A stretch of DNA of 64,000 nt, from assembly GCA_900473045.1 (NCBI GenBank), contig UCKS01000019.1, positions 1-64,000 of the forward strand, read 5' to 3'. The translations under genes were made by a program, and so were the position numbers. Of the stretch, positions 38,057 through 46,532 are shown in pieces (position 1 is the stretch's first letter; the number at the start of each line of letters is the position of its first letter). The stretch is from Hyphomicrobiales bacterium. GTDB lineage: Bacteria > Pseudomonadota > Alphaproteobacteria > Rhizobiales > Rhizobiaceae. Under the pieces are notes generated by a model. The model was not told the origin of the DNA, did not search any database, and worked only from the letters and a program-made list of their open reading frames with translations.

Positions 38057-38869
38057 TCAGCGCAGTTTTGCGATCACCAGATGGCCGGCGATCGGCTCGC
38101 CTTCTTCCTTGCGCACCGTGATATCGGTGAGCTCGACGACATCGAAGCCGATGGCGTCGAGCCGCTCGCGGACATAGGTTTCGGCATGGGCGAAGCGCTG
38201 GTTCGGGCCGACCATGAAGGACCGGCCGGCAAAAGTGTCTGCGGGCAGGGTTTCGCTGGAGAAGATAAACAGGCCCCCGGCATTGATGTTTTCGGCAACC
38301 CCGAAAAACAGGGCTTCGAGCGCGCCGAGATAGGGCAGAACATCGGTTGCGGTGATGAGGTCGAACGGCTCGTCGTCATTGTCCTCGAGGAAGTCGACGA
38401 CTTCGGCGACATAGAGCGTTTCGTAGAGGTCTTTTTCATGGGCGATCTCGACCATGTTTTCCGACAGGTCGATACCGGTAATGTCGTCGGCCATGTCGCG
38501 CAGGGCACCACCGGTCAGGCCCGTTCCACAACCGAGATCAAGGACGCGGGCAAACGGGCCGAGTTTCAGCGCCTGCAGCCGCTGACGCACCAGCATCGGC
38601 ACGTGGTAATCGAGCTGCTCGACAAGCACATCTTCAAAGACATCGGCATGCTGATCGAACAGGGTGGTGACATAGGCGTCCGGCGCCTTGTCAGGCGTTT
38701 CGCCATGTCCCATCGAGGCGATGCGCACGGCAGCACCGCCGTGATCGTCGGGATCGATTGCCAGGACTTCAAGATAGGCTTTGACAGCCGCCTCGACGTC
38801 GCCGGATTTCTCCAGGGCAAGCGCGCGGTTATAGGCTTCGGCGAGGGCTTCTTCATCAATCTTCTGCAT
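38057..38869 (-). CDS. TPR-containing class I SAM-dependent methyltransferase
   Basis: A 270-residue protein. The N-terminal ~45 residues form a TPR-like helix pair (LAEAYNRALALEKSGDVEAAVKAYLEVLAIDPDD). A linker with FDQHADVFEDVLVEQLDYHVP follows, then a Rossmann methyltransferase with the SAM motif VLDLGCGTGLTGG and the acidic GIDLSENMVEIA. The substrate is unknown. An in-frame TTG at 38905 could extend it by 12 residues; the ATG at 38869 is used. It converges with the GFA gene. Confidence 0.85.
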   Translation of the reverse strand: MQKIDEEALAEAYNRALALEKSGDVEAAVKAYLEVLAIDPDDHGGAAVRIASMGHGETPDKAPDAYVTTLFDQHADVFEDVLVEQLDYHVPMLVRQRLQALKLGPFARVLDLGCGTGLTGGALRDMADDITGIDLSENMVEIAHEKDLYETLYVAEVVDFLEDNDDEPFDLITATDVLPYLGALEALFFGVAENINAGGLFIFSSETLPADTFAGRSFMVGPNQRFAHAETYVRERLDAIGFDVVELTDITVRKEEGEPIAGHLVIAKLR

Positions 38870-39007
38870 GGCGGCGTCTTTACGGCGTGGATGCGCGTTT
38901 GGCAATGCGAAACCCGCATCCGCAGGGATTTGCGCCCGGAAAGTCGTTCGCGACCGCTGCGGTCGGCGCGTGTCACGCCCGCAACATGAAATCGAAAGCA
39001 GCCGGCA

Positions 39008-39274
39008 TCAGTTGATGATGAACTCGCCCTTGAGTGCCCGCCAGTCCGTAGCCGAGATCAGCCTGCGGTGGACGTAGCGTACCGAATGCAGCGGGCCTTC
39101 CAGCGTTTCCTGCCAGAATTTGAGAAAACTCTTCATTTCCGGAAATTCCGGCGCCAGATCGTAATGCTGCCAGATATAGGTCTGCAGGAAAGCCGGATGA
39201 TCAGGCATACGGTAAAGGATCTGGGCCGTGGTCAGGCCATATCCCTTGAGTTGCAGTTCCATTTCGTTCGTCAT
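39008..39274 (-). CDS. usg: Usg family protein
   Basis: An 88-residue protein matching the Usg family of alphaproteobacteria: LKGYGLTTAQILYRMPDHP, LQTYIWQHYDLAPEFPEM and the conserved SVRYVHRRLISATDWR. Historical names link it to tryptophan biosynthesis, without firm evidence. The length is family-typical and it is monocistronic. Confidence 0.88.
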   Translation of the reverse strand: MTNEMELQLKGYGLTTAQILYRMPDHPAFLQTYIWQHYDLAPEFPEMKSFLKFWQETLEGPLHSVRYVHRRLISATDWRALKGEFIIN

Positions 39275-39429
39275 TGCCGGACCTCATCTTGTTCAATGAT
39301 GGTCCCTACGATTGAAGCACGGGATTGGTTAATCCGATATGAACAATGCTTCACGGAAAAACAAAGGTGTGTTTGAAAACAAGTGTTTGGCAGCAAGTCA
39401 TATCGAGTGCTGCCAAACCCTCTTGCAGA

Positions 39430-40260
39430 TCAACGCTTCAGGTGGCGGGTCAGGCGGGTTTCGATCCAGGCCCAGAGATTGCGCAGTATCTCGACCATGA
39501 TCAGATAGAGCACCGCTGCCCAGAGATACATCTGGAAATCATAGGTGCGCGAGAAGGCGCGGCGTGTTTCGCCCATCAGGTCGAACACGGTGACGATCGC
39601 GACGATGGCCGAGCCCTTGATCATCAGGATGATTTCGTTGCCGTAGGGGCGCAGCGCGACAATCATCGCCTGCGGCAGGATGATCTTGAAGAAGGCAACG
39701 CCCTTGGGCAGGCCAAGGGCGGCTGCGCCCTCGTGCTGGCCACGTGGCACGCTCTCGATGGCGCCGCGCAGGATTTCTGCCTGATAGGCGGCCGTATTCA
39801 GCGTGAAGGTGAAGAGCGCGCAGAACCAGGCATCCTTGAACAGCGACCACAGCCCCACCGCCTCGAGGTAAGGCCGGAAGGTGCCGAGGCCATAGTAGAC
39901 TAGGAAGAGCTGGGTGATCAGCGGCGTGCCGCGGAAAAAATAGACGTAGCAGTAGGCAATCCAGGAGAGCACCTTGTTCTTGGTCATCCGGCCATAGGCG
40001 ATCGGCAGGGACAGAATGCCGCCGAGTATGACGGAGATGGCGACCAGTGTCAGGGTGACGCGCAGGCCTGACAGGAAACTCGGGCCGTATTTGGCAAATT
40101 TCTCGGGGCTCCAGGAATCGACGATGAACAGGAAGATGCCGACAGATACGGCCAGCCAGACGCCGAGCAGGGCGCGGCCGATCAGGCGGGAAATTGTATA
40201 GCGCTTCATTGCTTCCGGCGGCGGTGGCAGCGCGGGCAGCATGGTTTCAGCGTGGCTCAT
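39430..40260 (-). CDS. Polar amino acid ABC transporter permease (HisM-like)
   Basis: A 276-residue permease of the HisMQ family. The segment YVYFFRGTPLITQLFLVYYGL and the EAA loop AIESVPRGQHEGAAALGLPKGVAFFKIILPQAM are characteristic of histidine/arginine/ornithine importers. It forms a heteromeric pore with the HisQ-like protein whose gene overlaps it by four bases. No ATPase gene follows; the next genes are usg and a methyltransferase. Confidence 0.9.
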   Translation of the reverse strand: MSHAETMLPALPPPPEAMKRYTISRLIGRALLGVWLAVSVGIFLFIVDSWSPEKFAKYGPSFLSGLRVTLTLVAISVILGGILSLPIAYGRMTKNKVLSWIAYCYVYFFRGTPLITQLFLVYYGLGTFRPYLEAVGLWSLFKDAWFCALFTFTLNTAAYQAEILRGAIESVPRGQHEGAAALGLPKGVAFFKIILPQAMIVALRPYGNEIILMIKGSAIVAIVTVFDLMGETRRAFSRTYDFQMYLWAAVLYLIMVEILRNLWAWIETRLTRHLKR

Positions 40261-41060
40261 CGGGCACCCTCCGCACGTTTGGTCCAGCGTTCGAGCGCGG
40301 AGAACACCAGCGACGACACCATCGCCAGAATCAGGAACAGCAGGCAGGCGATCGAGAAGAATTCGAAGGCATTCTTGGTAACACGTGCGGCAATACCGGT
40401 CTGGCGCAAGATATCCGGCAGGCCGATGACGGAGACGAGCGCCGTATCCTTCAGGAGCGCCATCCAGAGGTTGCCGAGACCGGGCAGGGCGATACGCACC
40501 AGCTGCGGCAGGATGATCAGCCGCATGGTCTTGCCGCGATGCAGTCCCAGCGCATCGCCGGCCTCATACTGGCCGCGCGGAATCGCCTTGAAGGCGGAGA
40601 GCAGGACTTCCGAGCAATAGGCCGAGAAAACGACGCCAAGGGCAATCATGCCGGCGACGAAGGCATTGATCTCGACAGGACCTTCATAGCCCATCGCCGC
40701 CATCATCTGCTGGGCGACGATCTGCAGCCCGTAATAGACGATGAACAGGGTCAAGAGTTCGGGCAGGCCACGAAAGATCGTCGTGTAAATGTTGGTGGCC
40801 AGCCGCAGCGACTTTTCTTCGGACTGTTTCGCCAGCGCGATGAAGAACCCGAGGATAAGGCCGATGGGCAAGGTACAGATTGCCAAGCTTGCCGTGATCA
40901 GGAAACCATGGGCGATCTCGTCGCCCCAGCCGGTATCGCCGCAGGCTAGCAGTGTATCCTGCGCAAAAAGCCGGAAAATGCCAATCGGGCCGCACATCGG
41001 ATCGATGATGCTGGCAACCCACGAGACAATGGAAGAGAGGGCAGCAAAAGCAGCCTGCAT
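40257..41060 (-). CDS. Polar amino acid ABC transporter permease (HisQ-like)
   Basis: A 267-residue permease of the HisMQ family with YTTIFRGLPELLTLFIVYYGLQ and the EAA loop AFKAIPRGQYEAGDALGLHRGKTMRLIILPQLV. It pairs with the HisM-like subunit. The N-terminus has an extended periplasmic-looking segment before the second helix. It lies 113 bp downstream of the binding-protein gene, with a stem-loop in the gap. Confidence 0.9.
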   Translation of the reverse strand: MQAAFAALSSIVSWVASIIDPMCGPIGIFRLFAQDTLLACGDTGWGDEIAHGFLITASLAICTLPIGLILGFFIALAKQSEEKSLRLATNIYTTIFRGLPELLTLFIVYYGLQIVAQQMMAAMGYEGPVEINAFVAGMIALGVVFSAYCSEVLLSAFKAIPRGQYEAGDALGLHRGKTMRLIILPQLVRIALPGLGNLWMALLKDTALVSVIGLPDILRQTGIAARVTKNAFEFFSIACLLFLILAMVSSLVFSALERWTKRAEGAR

Positions 41061-41124
41061 GCGTCAAATTTCCCCGGTACGGCGTCTTGGCGCGCTTATT
41101 GTTATTGGGCGTTGTCATACAAGA

Positions 41125-41151
41125 ATGGCGGAAGGACAAGCCTTCCGCCAT
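41125..41151 (-). terminator. Intercistronic stem-loop between binding protein and HisQ-like genes
   Basis: A perfect 11-bp stem, ATGGCGGAAGG/CCTTCCGCCAT, with a 5-base loop lies in the 113-bp gap. It has no T tract on the minus strand, so it is more likely an mRNA-stabilising or differential-expression hairpin, as known for his-type transport operons, than a full terminator. Confidence 0.6.
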
Positions 41152-41173
41152 CGTATTTCAGCAACAGGTAAGA

Positions 41174-41956
41174 TTAATCGCCGTAAACGTCGAAGTCGAA
41201 ATACTTGTCGGCGACTTCCTTGTACTTGCCGTTGGCGCGGATCGCCGCGATGGCCGTATTGAACTTGTCCTTCAAAGCCGTATCGCCCTTGCGCACGGCA
41301 ATGCCGGCGCCGATGCCGTTGATTTCCGGATCGGGCTTCAGAGCTTTCAGGAGCTTGCAGCAGGCGCCATCGGCAGTCTTCAGCCAGGACGTCAGCACGA
41401 CGACGTCGTCGATGACGGCATCGACGCGGCCGTTGGCAACGTCAAGCTTGTACTCGTCCGGGGTCGGATAGAGCTTCAGCTCCGATTCCTTGAAGAAGGC
41501 TTCGGCATAGTTGGAGTGAGTCGTGGATGACTGGGCGCCGAGCGACTTGCCAGCGAGGCCCGCTTCGGTTGCCTCGGTGATCGGCGAATCCTTCGGAACG
41601 ACGATGGCCGGGCCGGTGTTGTAATATTTGTTGGAGAAATCGACCTTTTCCAGCCGCTCAGGCGTGATCGACATCGATGCGATGATGGCATCGAATTTCT
41701 TGGCGGCCAGGGCAGGAATCATGCCGTCCCAATCCTGGGTGACGATCGTGCAGTCAGCCTTCATCTCGACGCAGAGCGCTTTGGCGATATCGACGTCGAA
41801 GCCGGTCAGGGTACCGTCGGCTTCAAGATTGTTGAAGGGCGGGTAGGCGCCTTCCGTACCGATGACGATTTTTTCGCCGTCGGCCATGGCAGTGCCTGCC
41901 ATCAGCGCGAAAACGGCTGCCGAAGCAGCCATGGCGAGACGTCTGGAAATACGCAT
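41174..41956 (-). CDS. Polar amino acid ABC transporter substrate-binding protein (HisJ/ArtJ-like)
   Basis: A 260-residue periplasmic binding protein, SBP family 3. The signal peptide ends near TAMAD. The mature protein has the family signature GFDVDIAKALCVEMKADCTIV, preceded by GAYPPFNN, and later DAVIDDVVVLTSWL. Lysine/arginine/ornithine or histidine are likely ligands. AGAGAGG precedes the ATG. It is first in the operon with the two permease genes. Confidence 0.9.
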   Translation of the reverse strand: MRISRRLAMAASAAVFALMAGTAMADGEKIVIGTEGAYPPFNNLEADGTLTGFDVDIAKALCVEMKADCTIVTQDWDGMIPALAAKKFDAIIASMSITPERLEKVDFSNKYYNTGPAIVVPKDSPITEATEAGLAGKSLGAQSSTTHSNYAEAFFKESELKLYPTPDEYKLDVANGRVDAVIDDVVVLTSWLKTADGACCKLLKALKPDPEINGIGAGIAVRKGDTALKDKFNTAIAAIRANGKYKEVADKYFDFDVYGD

Positions 41957-42343
41957 TGTGATCCTCTCTGTTGGCGGACAGCCGGTTTCTTGTTCTTCGC
42001 GGCCGCCGGTACGCCGACCGTCGTTGCGATCGGGCTGGGGCGATATTCCTACGCTTTAAATGGAAAAATCAACAGGAAAGCAGCGTCAGCTTCATGAAAT
42101 GTCTGCACATCCTCATGCCTTTGCACTGGTTGCAGGCCGATGCAGGCCTATGTCTGGCGAAGATGAACGCAACATTCATGCTGAGTTAATGCTGGTTTGG
42201 CTAATCGTCCTTGGCTGATTTGAACCGGTTTGCCTTTTTTTGACCGCTTGGCCTGTCCAAACAGCGGGTGAACGACTGAAGGACAGGGATGTCCCTCCGG
42301 CTCAAGACAACGAAAAACGGAACCTCTGAAGGAGGAGACATTT
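41957..42343. other. Divergent intergenic region
   Basis: This 387-bp gap lies between the divergent amino acid transporter and OmpA-type genes. It must contain promoters for both. The stretch about 42170-42245 is AT-rich with tandem TGCTGAGTTAA/TGCTGGTTT-like sequence. A run of seven T residues lies near 42233-42241. No gene, riboswitch or strong terminator was recognised. Confidence 0.4.
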
Positions 42344-44446
42344 ATGAGCATCCGATCCAAACTTTTCGCGACCGTGGCGTTTCCCATGCTGTCGCTCTCG
42401 ATCGCCATCCAGCCGGCTTTGGCCGATAGTCTGATGAAGCCGTTCGAGGTCGCGCAGGAAGATGGCGCCGCCCAGGCAGACGGCGGCGAGCAGGCACCGG
42501 AAGAGGTGATCAAGAAGCGCCGTCCGCGCGCCGAGCAGTCCGAGGAGCAGCCTGCCCAGGAAGAAGAGCAGCAACCAAACCGCGCGGAACGTCGCAAGGC
42601 ACGCCAGGACGCCGAACAGCAGCAGGAAACGCAGCCTGCACAGGAAGAGCAGCCGAGCCGCGCCGAGCGCCGGAAACAGAAAGCCGAACAGCAGCAGGAA
42701 CAGGCCCAGCCGTCCGGCGATGACGACGCCGCAAAGGCAGCTGAAGACAAGGCCAAGGCCCGCGCCGAACGCAAGAAACAGCAGGCTGAACAGCAGCAGG
42801 AACAGGCCCAGCCATCCGGCGACGACGATGCTGCAAAGGCTGCCGAAGACAAGGCCAAGGCGCGCGCCGAACGCAAGAAACAGCAGGCTGAACAGCAGCA
42901 GCAGGAAGAACAGGCCAAGCCGTCCGGCGACGACGATGCCGCAAAGGCAGCCGAAGACAAGGCCAAGGCTCGCGCCGAGCGCAGGAAGCAGCAGGCTGAT
43001 CAGCAGCAGCAAGAGCAGGCCCAGCCGACTGACGATGACGAGGCTGCCCAGAAGGCTGCCGAGGAACGCCGGCGTATCCGTGCCGAGCAGAAGGCCAGGG
43101 CGCAGGCCGGCCAGCAGGATGACGGGCAGCAGCCGGCCGCCGAAGGCGGATTGCGCCCCGCGATCGAGGACAATGGCGAGCCGGCAACCGAACGTAAACG
43201 GCCTGATCGCCGCAAGCCGGCCCCTGAAGTCGTCGATACGCGCAGCCAGGAAGAAAAGCAGGAAATCGCCCGCGATCCCTCCAGGAGCGACGAGACGGTG
43301 GTGCTTCCGGTCGACAATGGCGCCGCCGTTCTCGACAGCGACAAGGATGCGGACAATGCCGATGGCAATGCCCGCGAAGATCGCCGCAAGCGGCGTGAAC
43401 GCGCCCGGGCCGAAGACGACAATGTCGAGGTCCCAAAGAGCGATGCAGAAGCCCAGTCGAGCCGCAGGGACCGCCGTCCGAGCCGTGAGGAACTCGGAGC
43501 TAATCTCCGGGAAGAAGGCCGCCGCGTCGAGCGTGAGCCGGAGTTCGGTGTCAACGAGCTGATCGATGCCTTCACGGGCAGTAACGGCCGGCGTCCGCGC
43601 GTCGATGAGAGCCGCGACAACCGCACGGTTCTCGATTTCGGCGACCAGATCATCGTTCGCAGCGACGATCGTCCGCGTCTGCGCCGCAACGCGCAGGAAA
43701 CCTCTTATGAAGAGCTGTCGCGCGGCCGGTCACGTGAGACGATCGAACGGCCGAATGGCGTGCGCATCGTGACGATCTACAATCGCTATGGCGACATCAT
43801 GCAGCGGTCGCGCATCGATCAGGACGGACGCGAGTATCTGATGATCTACGCGCCGGAAGCCGATGAGGGACCGCGGCCGCCGGCCTACGATGTTGGTGAA
43901 GACCTGCCGCCGATGCGCCTGCGCGTGCCGGTTCGGGATTACATCATCGATACATCGAGCGAGCCCGACCGCGACTATTACGACTTCCTGGCCGAACCGC
44001 CGGTGGAGCAGGTCGAGCGGACCTACACGATCGACGAGGTGAAGAACTCGGCCCGTATCCGCGACAAGGTGCGCCGTATCGATCTCGATACGATCACCTT
44101 TGCGACAGGCAGCGCGGAAGTCCCGCTTTCGCAGGCGAAAACCCTGCGCAAAGTGGCCGATGCCATGCTGGAAGTGATCGAAAAGGATCCGGGCGAAACC
44201 TTCTTCATCGAAGGTCACACGGATGCCGTCGGTGGCGACGAGCCGAACCTGGTGCTGTCGGACGAGCGCGCCGAATCGGTGGCATCGCTGCTGACCGAGG
44301 TCTACGATATCCCGGCCGAAAATCTGGTGACGCAGGGCTACGGCGAACGCTTCCTCAAGGTTCGTACCGAGGTTGCGGAACAGCAGAACCGCCGCGTGAC
44401 AATCCGTCGCGTGACGCCGCTGGTCCGTCCGGTAGCCCAGAAATAG
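42344..44446 (+). CDS. OmpA family protein with Gln/Glu/Lys-rich repeat region
   Basis: A 700-residue envelope protein with a signal peptide (cleavage near ALA-D). Residues about 40-300 are extremely rich in Gln, Glu, Lys, Ala and Arg. They contain four copies of a ~34-residue unit (K-K-Q-Q-A-E-Q-Q-Q ... SGDDDAAKAAEDKAKARAE), probably coiled coil. A charged middle region follows, then the C-terminal OmpA domain (about 575-690) with ITFATGSAEVPLSQ, FIEGHTDAVGG and LSDERAESVASLL, which binds peptidoglycan. It probably tethers or spans the periplasm. AAGGAGGAG precedes the ATG. Confidence 0.88.
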   Translation: MSIRSKLFATVAFPMLSLSIAIQPALADSLMKPFEVAQEDGAAQADGGEQAPEEVIKKRRPRAEQSEEQPAQEEEQQPNRAERRKARQDAEQQQETQPAQEEQPSRAERRKQKAEQQQEQAQPSGDDDAAKAAEDKAKARAERKKQQAEQQQEQAQPSGDDDAAKAAEDKAKARAERKKQQAEQQQQEEQAKPSGDDDAAKAAEDKAKARAERRKQQADQQQQEQAQPTDDDEAAQKAAEERRRIRAEQKARAQAGQQDDGQQPAAEGGLRPAIEDNGEPATERKRPDRRKPAPEVVDTRSQEEKQEIARDPSRSDETVVLPVDNGAAVLDSDKDADNADGNAREDRRKRRERARAEDDNVEVPKSDAEAQSSRRDRRPSREELGANLREEGRRVEREPEFGVNELIDAFTGSNGRRPRVDESRDNRTVLDFGDQIIVRSDDRPRLRRNAQETSYEELSRGRSRETIERPNGVRIVTIYNRYGDIMQRSRIDQDGREYLMIYAPEADEGPRPPAYDVGEDLPPMRLRVPVRDYIIDTSSEPDRDYYDFLAEPPVEQVERTYTIDEVKNSARIRDKVRRIDLDTITFATGSAEVPLSQAKTLRKVADAMLEVIEKDPGETFFIEGHTDAVGGDEPNLVLSDERAESVASLLTEVYDIPAENLVTQGYGERFLKVRTEVAEQQNRRVTIRRVTPLVRPVAQK
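42667..43074 (+). repeat. About 102-bp tandem repeats in the OmpA-family gene
   Basis: Four consecutive units of 34-36 codons encode near-identical peptides. The second and third are closest in sequence, the fourth most diverged (SGDDD to TDDDE). Small length changes occur in the Gln run. Expansion by slippage or recombination is likely. Confidence 0.85.
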
Positions 44447-44483
44447 CCATAGTCCGGTTTCTCTGATAGAGATGCCGTTCCAG

Positions 44484-44516
44484 ACGGCCCGGTGCGCAAG
44501 CGCCGGGCCGTTTCGC
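44484..44516 (+). terminator. Terminator after the OmpA-family gene
   Basis: A 12-bp stem with one wobble pair begins with ACGGCCCGG at 44484 and ends with CCGGGCCGT at 44511. It is followed by TTCGCTTGGTCTTT, 38 bp after the stop codon. Confidence 0.65.
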
Positions 44517-44575
44517 TTGGTCTTTACGTTTTTCCGGTATCGAGACCGGATCGCATACCGCGTGGTGAGTTTCCG

Positions 44576-45310
44576 ATGAAAACCCTAGTTGCCGCACTCC
44601 TGATCGTCGTTTCGACCGGCCATGCCTCTTTGGCCGCAACGCGGTTGGTGGAGCCGCAACTGCGGCTTGAAAACCAGGACAAAGGGGCAACGCCGCGCGT
44701 CGCCCTGACATTCGATGCCTGCAGCGGCAAGACGGACGAGCGCATCCTGTCGACGCTGATCGATAACCGTATTCCGGCAACCATCTTCGTCACGGCCCGC
44801 TGGGTGAAGCGCAACGCCGCGACGATGGCCATCTTCAAGGCGCATCCGGATCTGTTCGAGATCGAGAATCATGGTGCGATGCATGTTCCCGCCGTCGATC
44901 GTCCGGTCTCGATCTACGGGATCGCCGCCGCCGGAAGTCCGCAGGCTGTCGAGACGGAAGTTGCGGGCGGTGCGGCTGCGATCGTGGCGCAAGGATTGCA
45001 GCCGCACTGGTTTCGTGGCGCAACGGCGAAATACACGCTGTCTTCGATCGGGCAGATCCGGCAGATGGGATTTCGGATTGCCGGATATTCGGTGAACGGC
45101 GATGGCGGTTCGCTGCTGGGGGCAGGGGCGGCGGAAAAACGGTTTTCCTCCGCCAGGGATGGTGACGTGATCATCGCCCATATCAACCAGCCGGCCCATG
45201 CCGCCGGTGCTGGCGTCGTCAAGGGCATTCTGGACTTGAAGGCCAAGGGCTACACGTTCGTCCGCCTGAACGATGCGACGGAAGATGGCAGCGACGAAAC
45301 CACCAACTGA
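44576..45310 (+). CDS. Polysaccharide deacetylase family protein
   Basis: A 244-residue exported protein with a Sec signal peptide (VAALLIVVSTGHASLA). The NodB-like fold is seen as ALTFDACSGKTDERILSTLIDNRIPATIFVTARW, then ENHGAMH, and DVIIAHINQPAHAAGAGVVKGI near the end. The usual T-F-D-D metal motif reads TFDAC, and the H-x-x-x-H motif is altered to ENHGAMH, so catalytic competence is uncertain. It may act on cell-wall or capsular glycans. Convergent with mobB. Confidence 0.78.
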   Translation: MKTLVAALLIVVSTGHASLAATRLVEPQLRLENQDKGATPRVALTFDACSGKTDERILSTLIDNRIPATIFVTARWVKRNAATMAIFKAHPDLFEIENHGAMHVPAVDRPVSIYGIAAAGSPQAVETEVAGGAAAIVAQGLQPHWFRGATAKYTLSSIGQIRQMGFRIAGYSVNGDGGSLLGAGAAEKRFSSARDGDVIIAHINQPAHAAGAGVVKGILDLKAKGYTFVRLNDATEDGSDETTN

Positions 45311-45317
45311 TTCTCTT

Positions 45318-45851
45318 TCAGCTCTGTTTTTCCAGCCCGGTGGTGCGCTCGATGAAATCCGCGATGGCCAGAGTGTCGTCGAGATCGAACACGCTGAGCC
45401 CGCTATCCTCGACCGGGTGGTCGGCAGCAATGGCGATGATATGTGGATCGGTGGGCGCAAGCGGCTCGCGGTTCTTTGAGTCCAGCCGCCGTGCCTCGAT
45501 CTTCGGGATCGGTTCGCGCTTGTAGCCTTCGATCAGCACCAGATCACACGGGGCAAGGCGTGCGAGGATTTCCGGGAATGTCGGTTCAGCTGCGCCGCGC
45601 AATTCGTGCATGATGGCATAGCGCGTGCCGGAGACGATCGTGACTTCATGGGCGCCGGCTTCGCGATGGCGAAAACTGTCGGCACCGACCTTGTCGATAT
45701 CGAAATCATGGTGGGCGTGCTTGACCGTCGAGACGCGGTAACCGCGCCGCGTCAGTTCCGTGACGAGGCGGACGGCAAGCCCGGTCTTGCCGGAATTCTT
45801 CCAGCCGGCGATTCCGAAGATTTTCGGGCCGGCGGTTTCTGGCGGTGTCAT
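45318..45851 (-). CDS. mobB: Molybdopterin-guanine dinucleotide biosynthesis protein B
   Basis: A 177-residue GTP-binding protein that assists MobA in attaching GMP to molybdopterin. The P-loop is GWKNSGKTGLAVRLV, followed by the family block VSTVKHAHHDFDIDKVGADSFRHREAGA and, downstream, LVLIEGYKREPIPKIE. It overlaps mobA by four bases (ATGA), as usual for this operon. Confidence 0.92.
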   Translation of the reverse strand: MTPPETAGPKIFGIAGWKNSGKTGLAVRLVTELTRRGYRVSTVKHAHHDFDIDKVGADSFRHREAGAHEVTIVSGTRYAIMHELRGAAEPTFPEILARLAPCDLVLIEGYKREPIPKIEARRLDSKNREPLAPTDPHIIAIAADHPVEDSGLSVFDLDDTLAIADFIERTTGLEKQS

Positions 45852-46507
45852 CGTTCAATCCTCTCGATCAGCGGCAGCCAGCGTTCGGCGGTTTTGAGGT
45901 CGGCAGGCGTATTGATGTTGAAGAACGGGTCGATCGGTCCGCCTACCGTTTCGATCATCTCAAAATCGACCCTCGCCACCGGATGACGTTCGATGAAGCC
46001 GCGCACCCGGCGCTTGTCGTCGGTCAGCAGCCAATGTTCAAGCTCATCGGCAAGCGCAACCGGCCAGAGGGCGAAGACGGGATGCATGATGCCGGCCGAA
46101 TAGGCGACGGCGATCTCTCCGGGCTCTGTAATCGCTGCCTGAAGGCGGGCAACGAGGTCCGGTGGAAAGAACGGCGTGTCGGTCGGGACGGTGGCGACGT
46201 GGCTTGCCAGGGGGGAATGCCTTGCCGCGTGACGCATCCCCGAGAGCACGCCTGCCATGGGGCCTACATGGCCTGGAACGGTATCACCAAAGACGGTGAT
46301 GGCGGGAACAAGGTCCAGATCGGTACTCATGTTGCTGTTGACGCTGAGGCCGGCCGTCTGTGGGGCGAGACGTTCGATGACATGGTGGACAAGCGGCTTG
46401 CCGCCAAGCATCACGGCCGCCTTGTCCTGGCCCATGCGTGAAGACAGGCCGCCGGCCAGGACGACGCCGCGCGGGAGATTTGCCGATGGGATTGCCGATA
46501 CGATCAT
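45848..46507 (-). CDS. mobA: Molybdenum cofactor guanylyltransferase
   Basis: A 219-residue nucleotidyltransferase that transfers GMP from GTP to molybdopterin to form the MGD cofactor. The start VVLAGGLSSRMGQDKAAVMLGGKPL is the classic G-x-x-S-R-M-G-x-D-K motif. VATVPTDTPFFPPDLV carries the metal-binding Asp. The ATG at 46507 has AGGACAG upstream; the longer frame to 46666 is not family-like. It forms an operon with mobB, possibly also with the DMT gene 25 bp upstream. Confidence 0.92.
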   Translation of the reverse strand: MIVSAIPSANLPRGVVLAGGLSSRMGQDKAAVMLGGKPLVHHVIERLAPQTAGLSVNSNMSTDLDLVPAITVFGDTVPGHVGPMAGVLSGMRHAARHSPLASHVATVPTDTPFFPPDLVARLQAAITEPGEIAVAYSAGIMHPVFALWPVALADELEHWLLTDDKRRVRGFIERHPVARVDFEMIETVGGPIDPFFNINTPADLKTAERWLPLIERIER

Positions 46508-46532
46508 CGAACTGTCCTGCCTTTCAGTCCCG

